Assembly: GCA_025766275.1 (NCBI GenBank)
Contig: JAFKAC010000022.1
Span: 434,001 to 498,000 of the forward strand
Reading direction: 5' to 3'
From: Lactarius indigo
Lineage: Eukaryota; Basidiomycota; Agaricomycetes; Russulales; Russulaceae
DNA length: 64,000 bases
Made by a program: the position numbers and the translations under genes. Numbering within the stretch: position 1 is the stretch's first letter; every line of letters begins with the position of its first letter. The notes under the pieces were generated by a model. The model did not search any database and was not told where the DNA came from. It worked only from the letters and a program-made list of their open reading frames with translations. Below, one piece after another: positions 1 to 11,700 of the stretch.

Positions 1-601
1 CCCTCTGTCTCACTCGCCCCAACCTTTTTTTCACCTAGCTGTAGTGACTTTACCTTTGTCTGACCTGCCAAAATCCTCGCGTTCAACGACGCGCTCCCCG
101 AACTTACCAGTCTCTGCCCTATGGTGCTCGGTAAGCCTTCTCTTGAGCTGAGCCAAGTTACAAATGGGTCTCTGATCGAGGTCAAAGGGATCACCTTCCG
201 CACGAGCTACCTGATTGACTCCAAGGGTATATTCAGGTACGGTTCTCTCCTTACTCGGGGTTGTCGACAACTGATCTGATGGTGATACCAATCTTGTAAG
301 TGGATCACGACGAATGACCGGCCCGTCAGACGGTCCGTCAACGATGCGTTGCGTCTCGTGTAGGCGCTCCGGTTCACCGTAAGTTCTCTTTTCTTCGTCG
401 TCAGCGGATGGCGTGCTGACGTGGTGCGGTGATTCGAAGGAAGCTCACGGCGAAGTTTGTCTGACGAACTGGAAGGAAGGGAGCAAGACAATCCGCGCAG
501 ATCCTCTTACGAAACTCAATTACTTTTCCGCTCTCGCTAACGGGGCGCACGAGAACGACAGGGCGAACGAAACTAAGCATGCATGCATGGACACCAAGTA
601 A
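1..601 (+). pseudogene. 2-Cys peroxiredoxin pseudogene, copy 1 (5' end outside window)
   Basis: Remnant of a thioredoxin-dependent peroxiredoxin (cytosolic peroxide reductase, Tsa1/PRDX type). Plus-strand pieces match the family in order: DFTFV-stop-PAKILAFND at 46-90, a block with SYLID near 175-235, and the resolving-cysteine exon with HGEVC and NWKEGSKTI from about 430, ending in TAA at 599-601. The peroxidatic Cys codon, expected between V and P, is TGA (61-63). The segment between the first two blocks has been lost and the NDLP/SVDEALR segment is frameshifted. Introns with GTAAGT-type donors are still recognisable. The window begins inside intron 2, so exons 1-2 are missing here; the duplicate at 18577-19615 shows them. 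Family assignment is strong; function is almost certainly lost. Confidence 0.8.
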
Positions 602-854
602 ATGACGATACCTGACAATCTAGAGCGAATCGATGGATATTTTGCGTAGATCTTTCCTATAATTCCCAGGAGAACACCGCCTTTTTATTGTCTGCATAAT
701 ACCATCCGCTATTTTCTCTCCAATTGCTATCTGTGCGTGCTCGCCCAAACAAAATCACACAGACGTTGGATGAGGGCCCGTTTATCTCGGACAGACTCGC
801 AGAGTACAACTAAATAATTTGGATCGTTCGTTCGTTCGCTGCTCACACTACCAC

Positions 855-1550
855 CTATTGCTGCTTGCGCTTCCACTCGTCGTAGGACTCGAGCGTGAAG
901 CTCACCGAGAAGCACGGAATGCCCTGTTTGATCTCGACCCAGTTCCGCATGAGCTGCAGCAACTCTAGCGAACCACCCTCGCCTTGCACGACGAGCTGCA
1001 AGCGTGTCTTTCCTCCACCTTCGTCCTTCGGCGAAGGCTGGAATATGAACGTGGCTCCGAGGTCGTACTGCGACGTGACGCGCACCTGTCCATTATCGTA
1101 GAACACGAGCTTGACGCCAAAGATCACCGAGAGCACCTCGCGAAACTCAGCCGTCTTGCCCGCGAACACCTGTCGCAGGCAGAGCATGCACTAGCCGCAC
1201 TTCTTGAGCTCCGCGCCTCGAGCTGCGCCCCCCCCTCGCAGACCGCTGTCCATCCCGCGCGCGACACTGGCATCAGCTGCCCCTCGCCATTTGCATCCGG
1301 GTCGGGGTTGATGGGCGCGTTTTCGAGCGTGGGGAGGTGCTGGAGGAGCGCCATGTTCTCGGATTTGAGCCGGTCGAGCACTGCCTGTCGTAGATCGGTC
1401 CAGTTCTGTGCAGGGTTCGGGCAGAGAGCCTGAGAGAGAGAACGAGCACGCAGGGGGGCACGTGCCATCCTGCGCCAACCTCGCCGCGCAAGTCAAAGAA
1501 CGTCTGCTTGAACTGCGCGAATTTCTCTCCGTCTTTCTCGGCTCCCTATT
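855..1550 (-). pseudogene. Mad1 spindle-checkpoint protein C-terminal fragment, copy 1
   Basis: Decayed 3' part of a fungal Mad1 gene (coiled-coil spindle-assembly-checkpoint protein that binds Mad2 at kinetochores). On the minus strand, residues translated from about 1550-1440 (QFKQTFFDLRGEVGAGWHVPP) precede a block NPAQNWTDLRQAVLDRL in another frame. The last exon (1187-855) carries the Mad1 C-terminal domain: LRQVFAGKTAEFREVL, VRVTSQYDLGATF and a terminal IKQGIPCF..SFTLES. A 1-2 nt shift lies near 1430, and an in-frame TAG follows the ELKKCG residues at about 1190, although a 3' splice site could overlap that TAG. Only the last roughly 200 residues of a protein of about 700 aa are present. 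It converges on the peroxiredoxin remnant and is duplicated at 19771-20470. Confidence 0.75.
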
Positions 1551-1650
1551 CCCTTCTTCCAGCACTGAAGGACGGGAATCAGGGAAGGGAAGCACATGGG
1601 TGGAGGCGACGTACCTTAGCGCGCCTCTTGCAGAGAGTGCTTCTCGTTGG

Positions 1651-1842
1651 TTAGATTGTTGCACAGGGCTCGGATGCGATCGCGGAGAGGATGCGGAATG
1701 CAAGGGGCGTGGCAGCGGCACAGAAAATGCAGCAGGTGGCCCACACATGGCGCAAGTCACGGACGTCGTCGATCTCTTCGGAAATGGCAGTTAAAATCTC
1801 GAGAGTGAGGCAGGTGCTCATGGTGCTCGTGTGACCATCCAC
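1651..1842 (-). pseudogene. F-box N-terminal fragment
   Basis: Minus-strand reading frame beginning MDGHTSTMSTCLTLEILTAI, then DDVRDLRHVWATCCIF and PLAFRILS. This matches the first exon of the F-box family seen more completely at 11849-12184 and 49924-50503 (LPLEILIAIFEE..LRHVQ..C). F-box proteins recruit substrates to SCF ubiquitin ligases. Only the F-box is left; the following sequence runs into the Mad1 fragment, so this is a rearranged scrap. Confidence 0.6.
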
Positions 1843-1849
1843 TCGAACT

Positions 1850-2309
1850 GGGAATCGTTTTTTTTTCGAGTTAGTGAGTGGCGTTTCGCAAACCCCATGA
1901 GCATATTTGCCGAAACATCAAGCCCGCGGCCCACGGCCCGCCATCGAACTCACCCAACCCCGTCGATCAGGGTCCCGTAATCGCTGTCCCAACAGAATCA
2001 TATCACGGGAGACCTGGTAGTAGTTCGGCATTCAGCAAGGTCCTGAGGCCATCCGTTAAGAGAATGTCGAGTAGTTTGAGGAATCTGGGTGGTGAAACTG
2101 GGTCCTAACTGAACAGGCACGTGGAAATGTCCACTTCGGAGTAATAGCTGGACCTCACTGGCAAGCTCACCGATATAATGTACTCTAATTATCCGCTTTG
2201 ATACTGTCCCTATCATAATGGACGAACCGAGTGAAAAAAAAAAATAACGTATTCTAAAGCACATATACGAGTGTCGTTGAGTGATCAAGTCATCTGGACC
2301 CCTCCTCCC
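1850..2309. other. Conserved intergenic tract, no recognised gene
   Basis: No convincing coding frame. The stretch is repeated around 20760-21190 and, more distantly, at 50540-50840 (shared words such as GAGAATGTC and GAAATGTC). In all three places it lies just upstream of an F-box start on the minus strand, so it belongs to the F-box locus that was copied. Confidence 0.5.
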
Positions 2310-2545
2310 AAAACAGGATCGCCTCCGTGACCCCTCTTTACCTTTATGGTTGACCCTGGCACTCCTCTGGGAGGTGGCCACTCTAGTTCCGGCTATTTAC
2401 TTTACCCCATGCATCGGCGCACGCGAGTCTTCACTCCCTTTACCTACTAATTTCTTACATCTACTATGTCTGAAGACCGGTCTTGAGCTATGCTCTGTTC
2501 CGGAATAAATACTGTTTCAAAAAAAAGTAAAAAACAGGATCGCCT
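2310..2545 (+). mobile_element. Short poly(A) retroposon, copy in first duplicon
   Basis: A roughly 206-bp body (2325-2530) ends in CCGGAATAAA..TTTC and an A-rich tail. It is flanked by direct repeats AAAACAGGATCGCCT at 2310-2324 and 2531-2545. The tail, the AATAAA signal just before it and the long target duplication are hallmarks of LINE-mobilised RNA. Its 3' half shares CCTCTGGGAGGTG and GACCGGTCTTG with the insert at 9338-9741, so the two belong to one family. The same insertion is present at 21190-21421, so it predates the segmental duplication. Confidence 0.75.
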
Positions 2546-3827
2546 TTTATCCAAGCTCCTATCACGACTCTCGCTGTCAAGACAGGAGTTTTCCTTTTTC
2601 CCGCGGTATTGCCAAGAAACATACGAGAGCTGTAGGTCAGACGCACGTGGACATATCTTATACACTTCCTCCAGTAAAAGAAAGAAAGAATGACGCACGC
2701 TACAGGAATGTCTTCAGGTTTCACGCCAGCCGACTCACATCCCCCAGTAAACCACCCAACGAGTTCTCACCAACGCTTCATACTTGCCACCCCAGCACGG
2801 ACCACCCTTGCAATAACTCTTGTAGGACGTCTTCTGCCCGAGACTCGACCACGATCACTGCAGGGTGGGTGGTACACACAGTACACAACAAGTTGCGCAT
2901 CTAGCACATCAGCTCTGAGCACGCCGACATGGTACAGGATGGAGAAAGCCCATCGAGAGCTATCACAGTAACGGTGGTGGATGCAGAGGGGGAGAGGAGA
3001 TTCTTGTGCAGAAGCGGTACGAGCGTGAGATCTCCATGGCGGTACGATTGCGCAGAGAAGGGGCTCAGTGTGAGTGCAAGGAGTCCCGTTCTTACCCATT
3101 CCCAAAGGAAATAAGAAATCAGCGACTCCCTTGGTACCCAGAGCACGCACCTGAGTTTGAGGACGTGCGCCTGGCTGAGCTATCCATAGTCGAACAGGTC
3201 ACAACATCTCTCATGGAAGTGTTGTTGTTGCAACACCAGAGATAGAAACTGGACACCGAAAAATCAAGTACGTGGTGCAGCAGGGGCACCGCATCCGTCG
3301 AAGTGAATCGCGAAGAAAGTGCTCTTCGAGAGTCACTACCTTGCTCTCCATCTTAGGCTTGGAGTGGCGCTGCGATGGGGGACTGGTGCCTGGTGGATGA
3401 AAAACAAATAGCAATGGGCGAAGGCACGGAGTGCTTCTCGATCCGGGATGAGAAGTTTGCCGCTTTGCGTTTCCGAGACGAGGTCAGCGGGTGGGATGAG
3501 CCCGGGCCCTCCCGGAGCAAGCTGATGAAGGTCGGAAAACATAGGGTTCATCATCTATCCACGCAATTACTGGGCGTGGCAGGCAGGCGAAATAAAAGTG
3601 TTCTTGAACCGGTCAAGAGCTTGGGCGATGCGCAGCACAAAAAAGAGGAACGAGCACGTGCTACCTTGTACTGGGTTCACTCAAAGACCAACCGACGCTC
3701 CATGTCACTGCTCTTTTGTTGCTTCTACAGAGACCAGAACGGATTCCAAATGTAACCATACGAAAACCTGCAGAAGGGAATTCCATACTATCACAGTGAC
3801 TTGACATACATTTATATAGTACGCTAT
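2546..3827. other. Duplicated tract; weak amidohydrolase-like exon on minus strand
   Basis: About 1.3 kb shared with 21422-22665. No complete gene is seen. On the minus strand an ATG at 3351 opens MESKVVTLEEHF, which resembles the N-terminus of amidohydrolase-2 family enzymes, but the match does not continue clearly. A fragment beginning MMNPMFSDLHQLAPGG (3554 to about 3400) is conserved at peptide level in both copies. These may be exons of a decayed enzyme gene. The identification is tentative. Confidence 0.3.
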
Positions 3828-6800
3828 TTATTGCCCACCATGCTCTGTCAATATCTGTTTGATTGCCCTATTTGACGCGACCTGGAATGGGGTTTTTCCT
3901 TCCTTGTCCTTGGAATCTGCACTCGCGCCACGGTTGAGCAACAAGCGCACGATCTCCGCTTCGCCTTTGGATGACGCTACGTGCAATGGAGTCCACCCGT
4001 CTTTGTCGTTGGCATTTACGTTCGCGTGGTGGTCGAGCAGCAATTGCACGATTTCTATTGGGCTATAGTACGACGCCTCGTGCAATGGGGTCCTCCCATC
4101 CTCCTTCTTGGAGTCTACGTTCGCGCCATGGTCGAGCAGCAAGCGCGCGATCTCTGTTTCGCGATTGAACCACGCGTCGTGCAATGGGGTCCTTCCGTCC
4201 TCCGTCTTGGAGTTTACGTTCGCGCCACGGTCGAGCAGCAAGCGCGCAATCTCCGCCTTGCCTGTGGATGACGCCTCGTGCAACGGGGTCCATCCTTCAT
4301 TATCCTCGGCATTTGGGTTTGCACCGTGGTCGAGCAGCAGGCGTACAATATCTGTTTCGCTTCCGAACCACGACATTTCGTGCAATGGTGTCCTTCCGTC
4401 CTTCTTCTTAGCCTCCACGTTCGCGCCACGGTCAAGCAGCAGACGTGCAGCCTCGAGCCTCCCATAACGTGATGCTAGATGTAATGGCGTCAAGTAATCC
4501 ATACTATCTTGTGCGTTGATTTCCGCGCCATGTTCGAGTAGTAGCCCCGCGATCTCCACGTGACCATAATCTGATGCATGGTGCAATGGAGTAACGCCTT
4601 GGCTGTTCGCAGTGTTGACGGGTACGTTGTGCTCCAGTAGCATCTGAACAACTTCTAGGCGTCCCGTGCATGCGGCTAATTGAATTGGAGTACAATGATT
4701 GCCTTTCGGGGAATTCGCATCCGCGCCATGATCGAGTAGCCACCGCGCGACATCGATACGTCCATCAAACGACGCAGCATGTAGTAGAGTCCAGGTATGT
4801 TGATTGATAACATCCACGGTCGCGCCATGCCGGTGTAATAGCTCAGCCACATCGAAGTGTCTCTTGTGCAATGCCGCTGCCAGTGGACTGTGATTATAAC
4901 CACCCCTCGCATTGACTTGCTCCGGATGCTCGAGGATGATCTGCGCTGCCAGGTCATGAAACCCAAGCAACGAAGCATAATACAGCGGAGATCCACGATT
5001 TGCGAGGAAATCTCCGAAGGTATTCCAGCGATCGTCGATGTCGTACAACCGGACCCACGCGTATAAATGTAGTTTGGTCGAGTCAAAAAAGAGTCGCATC
5101 CCATCTTTAATCCGTGACGACACCTTCCCGAACTGCGCATGCTCCACCCAATACTGACTGGCATATCTCGCCAACGGGAACCTATTCTCGTTCTGCCTAT
5201 TGACGACCCTGACGTCCAACTGGAGTAGAGTTCCCAGGCAAGCCTGCGCGAGAGTCGTGTGTGCAGAATCGGGAGTGATATGAAAGTACGAAGCGTCTCC
5301 TTTAGAATTCGCAAGCCGGTCGGAAGTCAAGAATTCCTTCACCGAAAAATGCGTAAACTGGATCACCCGCGAATCGCCATCGTTGACTTCGGTGATCAAG
5401 CTCGAGCACGTGGATAGAACAGCTCGTCGTCGATCCTCCTGTCGCCAGTCCTCCTTCAACTTCGGCGTCGCTCCTTCGGCATCTTCAAAGTCGAGCGCAA
5501 GTATTTCTGCCAACTCCTCGACACGCAGCGGACGAGCGGCCACGGTGAGACATTGTAACAAACGATGAGCGTGGTCTCGGTTGGCCATCCCGATCTCTTT
5601 CAGCACCCGCTCATATGTCTCGTCCAATGATTTCGGCAATTCGTTCAGCGTTCGCAGGATGCTTTGCGGAAGGCAATGTTGCAACACTTCCAGCTGACAA
5701 AATACCCATCGGAACCTGTCATAAGGTCAGTAACCGTCGTCACCATCCTTGAACACGCTTACATTCCATCGGCTCTATCCGTGAGCATCTCGATAACCAG
5801 TTCTCTGTCCTTCTCCCTCCATCTCCTCATCGCCGTATCTGACTCCGCATACACCACAGATCGGATATAGTCTTCAATATCCTTCTTTTGTCCGCTTTCC
5901 TCGTGGATTGAGACCGTGTGAAACGCTTGCGGCTCAAGCGCGGCCCGGATGTCGTCCTCCGGACGGCTGGTAATACATATATGAAAATCTGACAGCCGGA
6001 GGCCGACAAGGTCCTTTATGAGATCAAGGACCTGTTTGCGGTCGGGTGGAACTCCGGTGGTATTGGGGCATTCGTCTAGCGCGTCCATGATGATGTAGAT
6101 TGGGCCGAGGCCAGGTAGCGCGAGCATCTCTTTAAGACACCCAATCAATGTGCTGGTGCTGGGTTTATGCGTGCCATCATCGTGTGCCTTGTAAATACGG
6201 GAGAGTATGTCGCAACAGATATCGGAACGAGCAGAGAGCTGTGTGAGAAGCGAGGGAAGCAAGTTGCGGATGTTTCGTTTATCGGCGTCCTTGAAATCGA
6301 AATAGAAATAGGCCATCGACGCCAGTCCAGCCTCCCGCAACGCAGTGATGTCTTGGATGATCGCGGAGCTAGTTTGTGGTGTAAGTTGCTGAGGGGTGAA
6401 CGCAACAAATGACAACGAACCAAAGGATGCTCTTCCCTGAGCCAGCTACCATCATTAGACGCGATCAGGATCTGGGAATATGTAAAGGGACAGAAGCGCG
6501 CACGTTTGCCGTGGATCCACAATAGGGATGTGGTCGACTTGGACTTCCATTCGAAGAATATACTTCCTTGGAAGAACCATGTCGCGGTGCCTTGATGTTG
6601 AATGTTGGATGCGAGGTTTTGATTAGTGGATGGGTCTGGCGGAGACAGCCAGGCCCGGTGCTTCGTCCGTATCTGGCTCCCTGCAGTGGGACTTGAGTCA
6701 GCAAGCAAAAGTAGTGGGGTTAAAGGACCACGAACGCTTTTCTTCGTCCATATAGTTTGCTGCCTGTTGTACTAGAGCGTTCGTCTCCAATATCGTCGCT

Positions 6801-7763
6801 TTGATTACCTTGCCATCTAGCCGTATATGGGTTTACATTTTTTTGTAGTTAACGTGATGAACGCACCTTCAACAGCCAGGTTGACGTTGTCACCGACGCC
6901 CAGTACTTGCTCGCCGATGGTTTGTACCCCATCCTCAACGTCGTGTGCGACTTTCGGGACTTGCACAATCGCCATCTGAACCTCCTGCTGTGTCAATCTA
7001 TCCAGCCTGACCCACGCATCCTCGATATCCCTCCTTCCGATCAATTTCTTCAGATATCTCTCTGATCACCCATCAGCGACGGTGTAATGTGGCAGCAGCA
7101 AGGGCAGCAGGGATCGACTTACGCGCTCCTCCCTGCTTCATCTCCTCCGTCACAATCCCAAAAATTTCAAGAACTTCGACCATTATCTTCACGTTGATAT
7201 CCTTCATCGCCTCCGTCATCGGCACTGCACTATATTCCTCCAGCCGTCTCAAGAAGCTTTCGATCCGCTTGAAGATTTTGATGAGCGTATCTTGGCTCGC
7301 AACGACATCTTTTGCCGCCTGTGTGGGTTCCGTATCAGGACAGTTCAAGCAAGCGAGGTCCAGGATGATAGCTACCAGGAGAAGGACCCCAGCACCGTCG
7401 AAGATGACTGTCGCCGGTGAAAACACCTGACGATATGATATCAGAGGTAGATCGTAGAGGGATCGTCGGAATGGCGCTCACCAATCCGACGCCCTCGCCA
7501 AGCGCCGCGGAACAAGTATATAGGACATTGACAGTTGGATTCAACCAGCTCGTCAACCTGTCATTGTCGGATGTAGATTGCTGAAACTGATGGACTTGAG
7601 TGCGGAGGATGGCCAGGGTGTCAGTGGGGGAGTTGAAGGTTTCCAACTGGACCATCAACGGATGCGCGAGAAGGTCTTTCTCCGTCTTCTTTTTATAAGT
7701 GTCGAGGGAAGCGCAGAAGATGGCCTGTAAATTGGAGGAAGATGTGGGAGGCGTCTGCGACAT
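3828..7763 (-). CDS. NLR1: Goodbye-NACHT-ankyrin STAND receptor, 1,166 aa
   Basis: Fungal NOD-like receptor, predicted to be a cytosolic NTP-driven signalling switch for non-self recognition or programmed cell death. Exons (complement): 7482-7763, 7376-7426, 7123-7318, 6867-7061, 6736-6816, 6504-6680, 6421-6445, 5763-6368, 3828-5715. They sum to 3,501 nt with all phases consistent and no stop. Residues about 1-150 match the fungal STAND N-terminal Goodbye domain. NACHT: Walker A GKPGSGKS at 326-333, encoded across a 25-nt exon; Walker B MDALDE with D431; TSRPE about 469-473. A winged-helix-like region with FTHFSVKEFL follows. Ankyrin repeats run 778-1166 (12 repeats, TPLH..A consensus). The start is the ATG at 7763, conserved as MSQxPPT in the three paralogues. 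The 57-nt intron 7319-7375 is in frame without a stop and might be retained. What it senses is unknown. Confidence 0.88.
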
Positions 7764-8640
7764 GGTAATAGCAGCGAGGAGAGGCGTCTGAAGGTGCTGC
7801 GATACTGGGAGACCAGGGCCGAGGGTAGGAAGCGGCTAGTGGGAACACCCGAATGGATTGGCACGAGGTTTGGGAGGTAACGCTCGCACAGCCTCAACGC
7901 GTAAACAGGCCGGCAATGTTTTCAAAAGCAGTGGTGTGGAGGTCGGCCTTTTTATTTTCTACCTCGAAGGGAAACTGAGTGCAGTAACGAGTTCCATGGT
8001 TCCAGGTCGGGGTAAACAGGCATGGTGACCGGAATTTCGGGGCATCGGGATGGTTGGTTGCGCTTACGCTGATCGTAGATAGTCACGTGTTCGCGCCGTC
8101 CCTGTCATCTTCGAACGAACAGGACGGCATCCCTCTAGAAAACATCGTGCTTCCGTCCAGTTTCTATGAGGTCTTCCAGCTCAGATAATTACCTATTACC
8201 ATGCACAATAGCTAGTACACTTTGACCTTTGTTTCCCTCTACCACGCGCCGGTCCCCTTCCCGTCCAGCACCACACCAAACCTGGAGCTTGAAATCTTCA
8301 ACACGTTCGTATCATTTGCCGTGTTTTTTCTCGCTGTTTGCCAATTTATTCCATCTGGAAGGAGGTGATGTCTTATTCCCAGTACAGCGCAGCTCGTGCT
8401 GAACGCTGTATGAAGGGAGCACAAACTAATCTTTTTCGTTTGCCTAACCCGGCGGGAATGTCTTGGTCGAAGGTGGGGCCCGAAGATCGTCAAGACGTGG
8501 ATGGAATTAGAATCGAAGAACCAAGATCGACGAGAATGGCCACCCACCTCCACAGAACTTCTATTCACAGCTCCACATTCTACTTGGGCGGCCTAACTTC
8601 TAGCTAGTCAATTCCCTTCCCCTCCCCCTACGACTCCTTG
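7764..8640. other. NLR1 upstream region
   Basis: No recognised gene. The first few hundred bases match the regions upstream of NLR2 (about 16267-16800) and NLR3 (about 26561-26900 continuing at 28490), so the promoters were copied with the genes. A frame at 8338-8607 has a diverged counterpart near 17000-17170 but no recognisable family. Confidence 0.4.
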
Positions 8641-10160
8641 CACTATACCGTCCTTCACGTAAGTTCAAGCAGTCCCAAAATTATAACATCAAGTCATGCC
8701 CAGTCTCACGCGCTCACCATCATCTACGATCTCTTTGACATCTCAGTCTTCCATCTCGATATCCCTACGTCGGCGGACAACCACTACTTCCATGTTGCAT
8801 CTTCCCAGGGGACGAAGACCCGCCTCCAAGACCATATCCCACATCTCCATTGTCCCATTGCTCCGCTCTCCTGGCTGCTTACCATCGCTTCCATCTCCAG
8901 ATATCCGCCGTGCCAGTAGCCTCGGGCGATGTGACAGCATTATTTCCGAGCTGGACATGCCCTGCACCGACCTACCCGTCCTTCTTTCCTTCCCACGCAT
9001 GTCCGAGATGCATATCGACAGACATCATCCCGCTCAGTGCCTGGCCCTCCTTCCAAACGCTCCCCATCCGCGCACGCTCGATTTATCTGCTGACAATGTC
9101 GATGTGTGTCGCGTGGTCAGCTGGTGTACCTAACCTCGCGACACTCATGACGACCCCCGCGCTGCGCACCTATCCGCCTGCGCACGGCCCGTCTTTCGTC
9201 CTCACGCTGGCTGTGGCGCTCCGCTCAATGCGCGCTCTCTCAGTGCTGATGCTTCCGGCCTTCGGTGGGAGCTGCTCGCTGTGGCGCTTGGCACGCTTAC
9301 GCACCTGATGCTGCTCGCTGACACGCTTCCCTATGCGTTTTTTTTTTTTTTTTTTTTTTTTGGATCAGTTTTATTCCGGGGCAGTAGATAGTACAAGACC
9401 GGTCCTCATCCTCTATAAAGAGAGAAGAGATTTACGAGAAGTATAGTAACGTGCACCCAAGTGGTAATAGTAGAACATTTCGTCACCTCCCAGAGGAAAC
9501 GTGGTAACCGAAGGACAAGAAGTAGCATACCGCACAAATAAAAACTAACGGCAGAGGGTCATCAGAAGAGAAGATAAGTCACCGGGAAGCCAGGTCAGGC
9601 CGGGTCCAGGTCGTGTTCGGAGAGCAGGTCAGGGGACAGAGGGCGTCGGAGATGGGCCTGGGGCTCGGGAAGCGCAGGGACTGCGGGCACTTCGAACTCC
9701 GGTTTGGAGGCCAATTTGGTAAGCTGTAAGAATCGTAGGAAGCTTCCCTATGCGTTCCTCGACGACTTTCTTGCCGCGCGAGCCTGCACACGTCTCACGC
9801 ACGTCTCGCTACCCCACTTCGTGGCGTGCCCCCTGCAGCGCACGACGTCCCACCCGCCGCTGCTCCGCACATTTACGGTGCTCGATAGTAGCCCCGGCCT
9901 CGCGGCCGCACTCACATATCTCCGCCTGCTGCGCCGCGTGACGCTTCGCATCCCGAGCGCGCTGTACAATGACTTACGCCCCGTAGCTTTATATTCTGCG
10001 CTCGGTGGCTCACTGAGGGAGCTCGTTCTCGTTCTCGCACCTGATGTGGGCATCCATACACGTGGGCGGTTATTGGGCGCGCAGGAAAATACGGACGCGG
10101 GGCTCGAGGTACTCGAACTGAGTCTTGACAGCACTTCAGATGAGGTACGCGTCAGCTGAC
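8641..10160 (+). pseudogene. LRR-like hypothetical gene, interrupted by a retroposon
   Basis: Plus-strand frames read as leucine-rich, F-box/LRR-like protein: PNLATLMTTPALRTYPPAHG (about 9130-9190), then after the insertion YAFLDDFLAARACTRLTHVS and LRRVTLRIPSALYNDLRP (9750-10000), ending near LEVLELSLDSTSDE. The frame changes several times in the first kilobase. A retroposon at 9338-9741 cuts the gene; the two sides join exactly at the 15-bp target duplication. A shorter, more decayed copy lies at 17332-18225. The specific family was not recognised. Confidence 0.45.
9325..9756 (-). mobile_element. Poly(A) retroposon inserted in LRR-like gene
   Basis: The insert occupies 9340-9741. A run of 24 T (9338-9361) is the poly(A) tail seen in reverse, preceded in the element's own direction by CCGGAATAAAACTGATCC. 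Direct repeats GCTTCCCTATGCGTT at 9325-9339 and 9742-9756 are the target duplication. Reading the element strand, the first roughly 140 nt are open and end LSPDLLSEHDLDPA-stop, followed by about 240 nt of 3'-UTR-like sequence. It therefore looks like the 5'-truncated 3' end of a polyadenylated transcript. It shares its 3' part with 2325-2530. Confidence 0.8.
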
Positions 10161-11700
10161 CCACTCAGCAACTTTGGTTATAATCAGCACTAGGTCTCCC
10201 TTCAAGTGCTGTACAAGCAGGTCAGTTCGCTATTGTCAAACGTGCAGGCGCTTCGAACGCTCCGCCTGCAGGCCTCTCTGCCGACTGAGGCTGCAGAGGC
10301 GGACGGAGGTTCGTTGCGACTGGTACTATGGATGCGATCTCCGCTGGGATCGGCATTATTTTCCATTGTCTTTCCTTCGGAGGCGCATTGGGAACCCGAG
10401 TGGGGAGAATAGTTACACGTAAACTGAACTCACGCGTGCTCATTTTTCTTTTCTCTTTTGGATATCTTCCTTGCGTGCATATCTCTCCTATCCGATCGCC
10501 ACACTCTCTACGACTTGACCTTTTTTTATTTGGAGATGAGGGTGCGGGTCTCCATCCAGGTGGCTTCTCTTTTTCTGTGATAGCTACCCGATATCCTCCC
10601 ATTGTACAGTAGTCGTCTATAGTTCCGTTGTAAAGCGCGTATACCTACATCGTGTTACTCTCACCGTGTACATAACATACGACAAGTACTCAGCAACTCA
10701 TAAGCTTGTTTAAACTCTCCCAAATCACGCGCTTCGATCCTTTATTGTCTGAGAAGACCTGTACTATTGGCCAAGTGCAATATAATCAGATCGCGACAAA
10801 ACCTTACAGCGAGTAGATATCAGAAAATAGCATAGACTGACTGGTGTTTCCCGTCAAACGTAAATAGATCAGATCGAGAGACATTACTCAACTGCACTAT
10901 AAGTTGATTTCAGTCAACCCAATCGAGTTGACTGCTGTCCTTCTGAACAAGTTTGAAAGATACGCATTCCAACTGATACAATGCGACTGCCTGTGTCCCC
11001 GGGCCGTGCTCAGCTTTACACCATGAGAAGGCGGAGGGGTACACTGGTACCAAAGAATATTCGTGCTTTGGTAGCGACCCACGGAGACGGCAGCATTGGG
11101 GTTGTAGCAAGAACTCGAAGGTGCTTCAGCCGGGTATGTGAGAGAGAAGGTACTGAAGTCACGTACCGATCTTGTTGAGCACAGCCCAACACGGACCCCC
11201 CAGGACCGCTTGTCCTCCACGTCACGCCCGCGCCCGTCCTCCTCGGCCGGCCGGCTGCGACACCCAACCGGGTCGTATGCATCAAGTACGAGCAAAGTGG
11301 ACGTAAACATACTACAGCTACTCCTTCGTCTTGCCATTCCTGGCAGGTGCCTGCTCCGATGCGACAGATGGGACGGCGATATTTGCTTGCTACACGGGCA
11401 ACGAGAGTCTGGGCCCAGTCACCATCACGTCTTCTTGATGGGGGTCACACGGCGGGGAATGGGCCGAACGGAGCAGGGCGCAGGTCAATGAGTAAGATGG
11501 AGAGGAATGGTGCGCACTTTCTCTGTGTTGCTGGCCCTGAGGTTGGGTGGGCAGCTTGCACGCGATGCGAGGGTGGCCCCATGTCGCAGGACAAAAGGCT
11601 ACACTCCAATGGATTGCTGGAAGATGAGCCCGCAGAGGGAGAGCGCGTAGAGAACGGATGCCGAAGCTAGCTTCAAGAGTGCGGGGGATGGATGCCTAGA
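10161..11700. other. Mostly uninterpretable tract with possible F-box gene debris
   Basis: No gene can be supported. Frames around 10230-10600 continue the LRR-like gene only weakly. Between about 10900 and 11700 the minus strand may hold diverged remains of the second half of the F-box gene whose start is at 12184. Confidence 0.3.
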
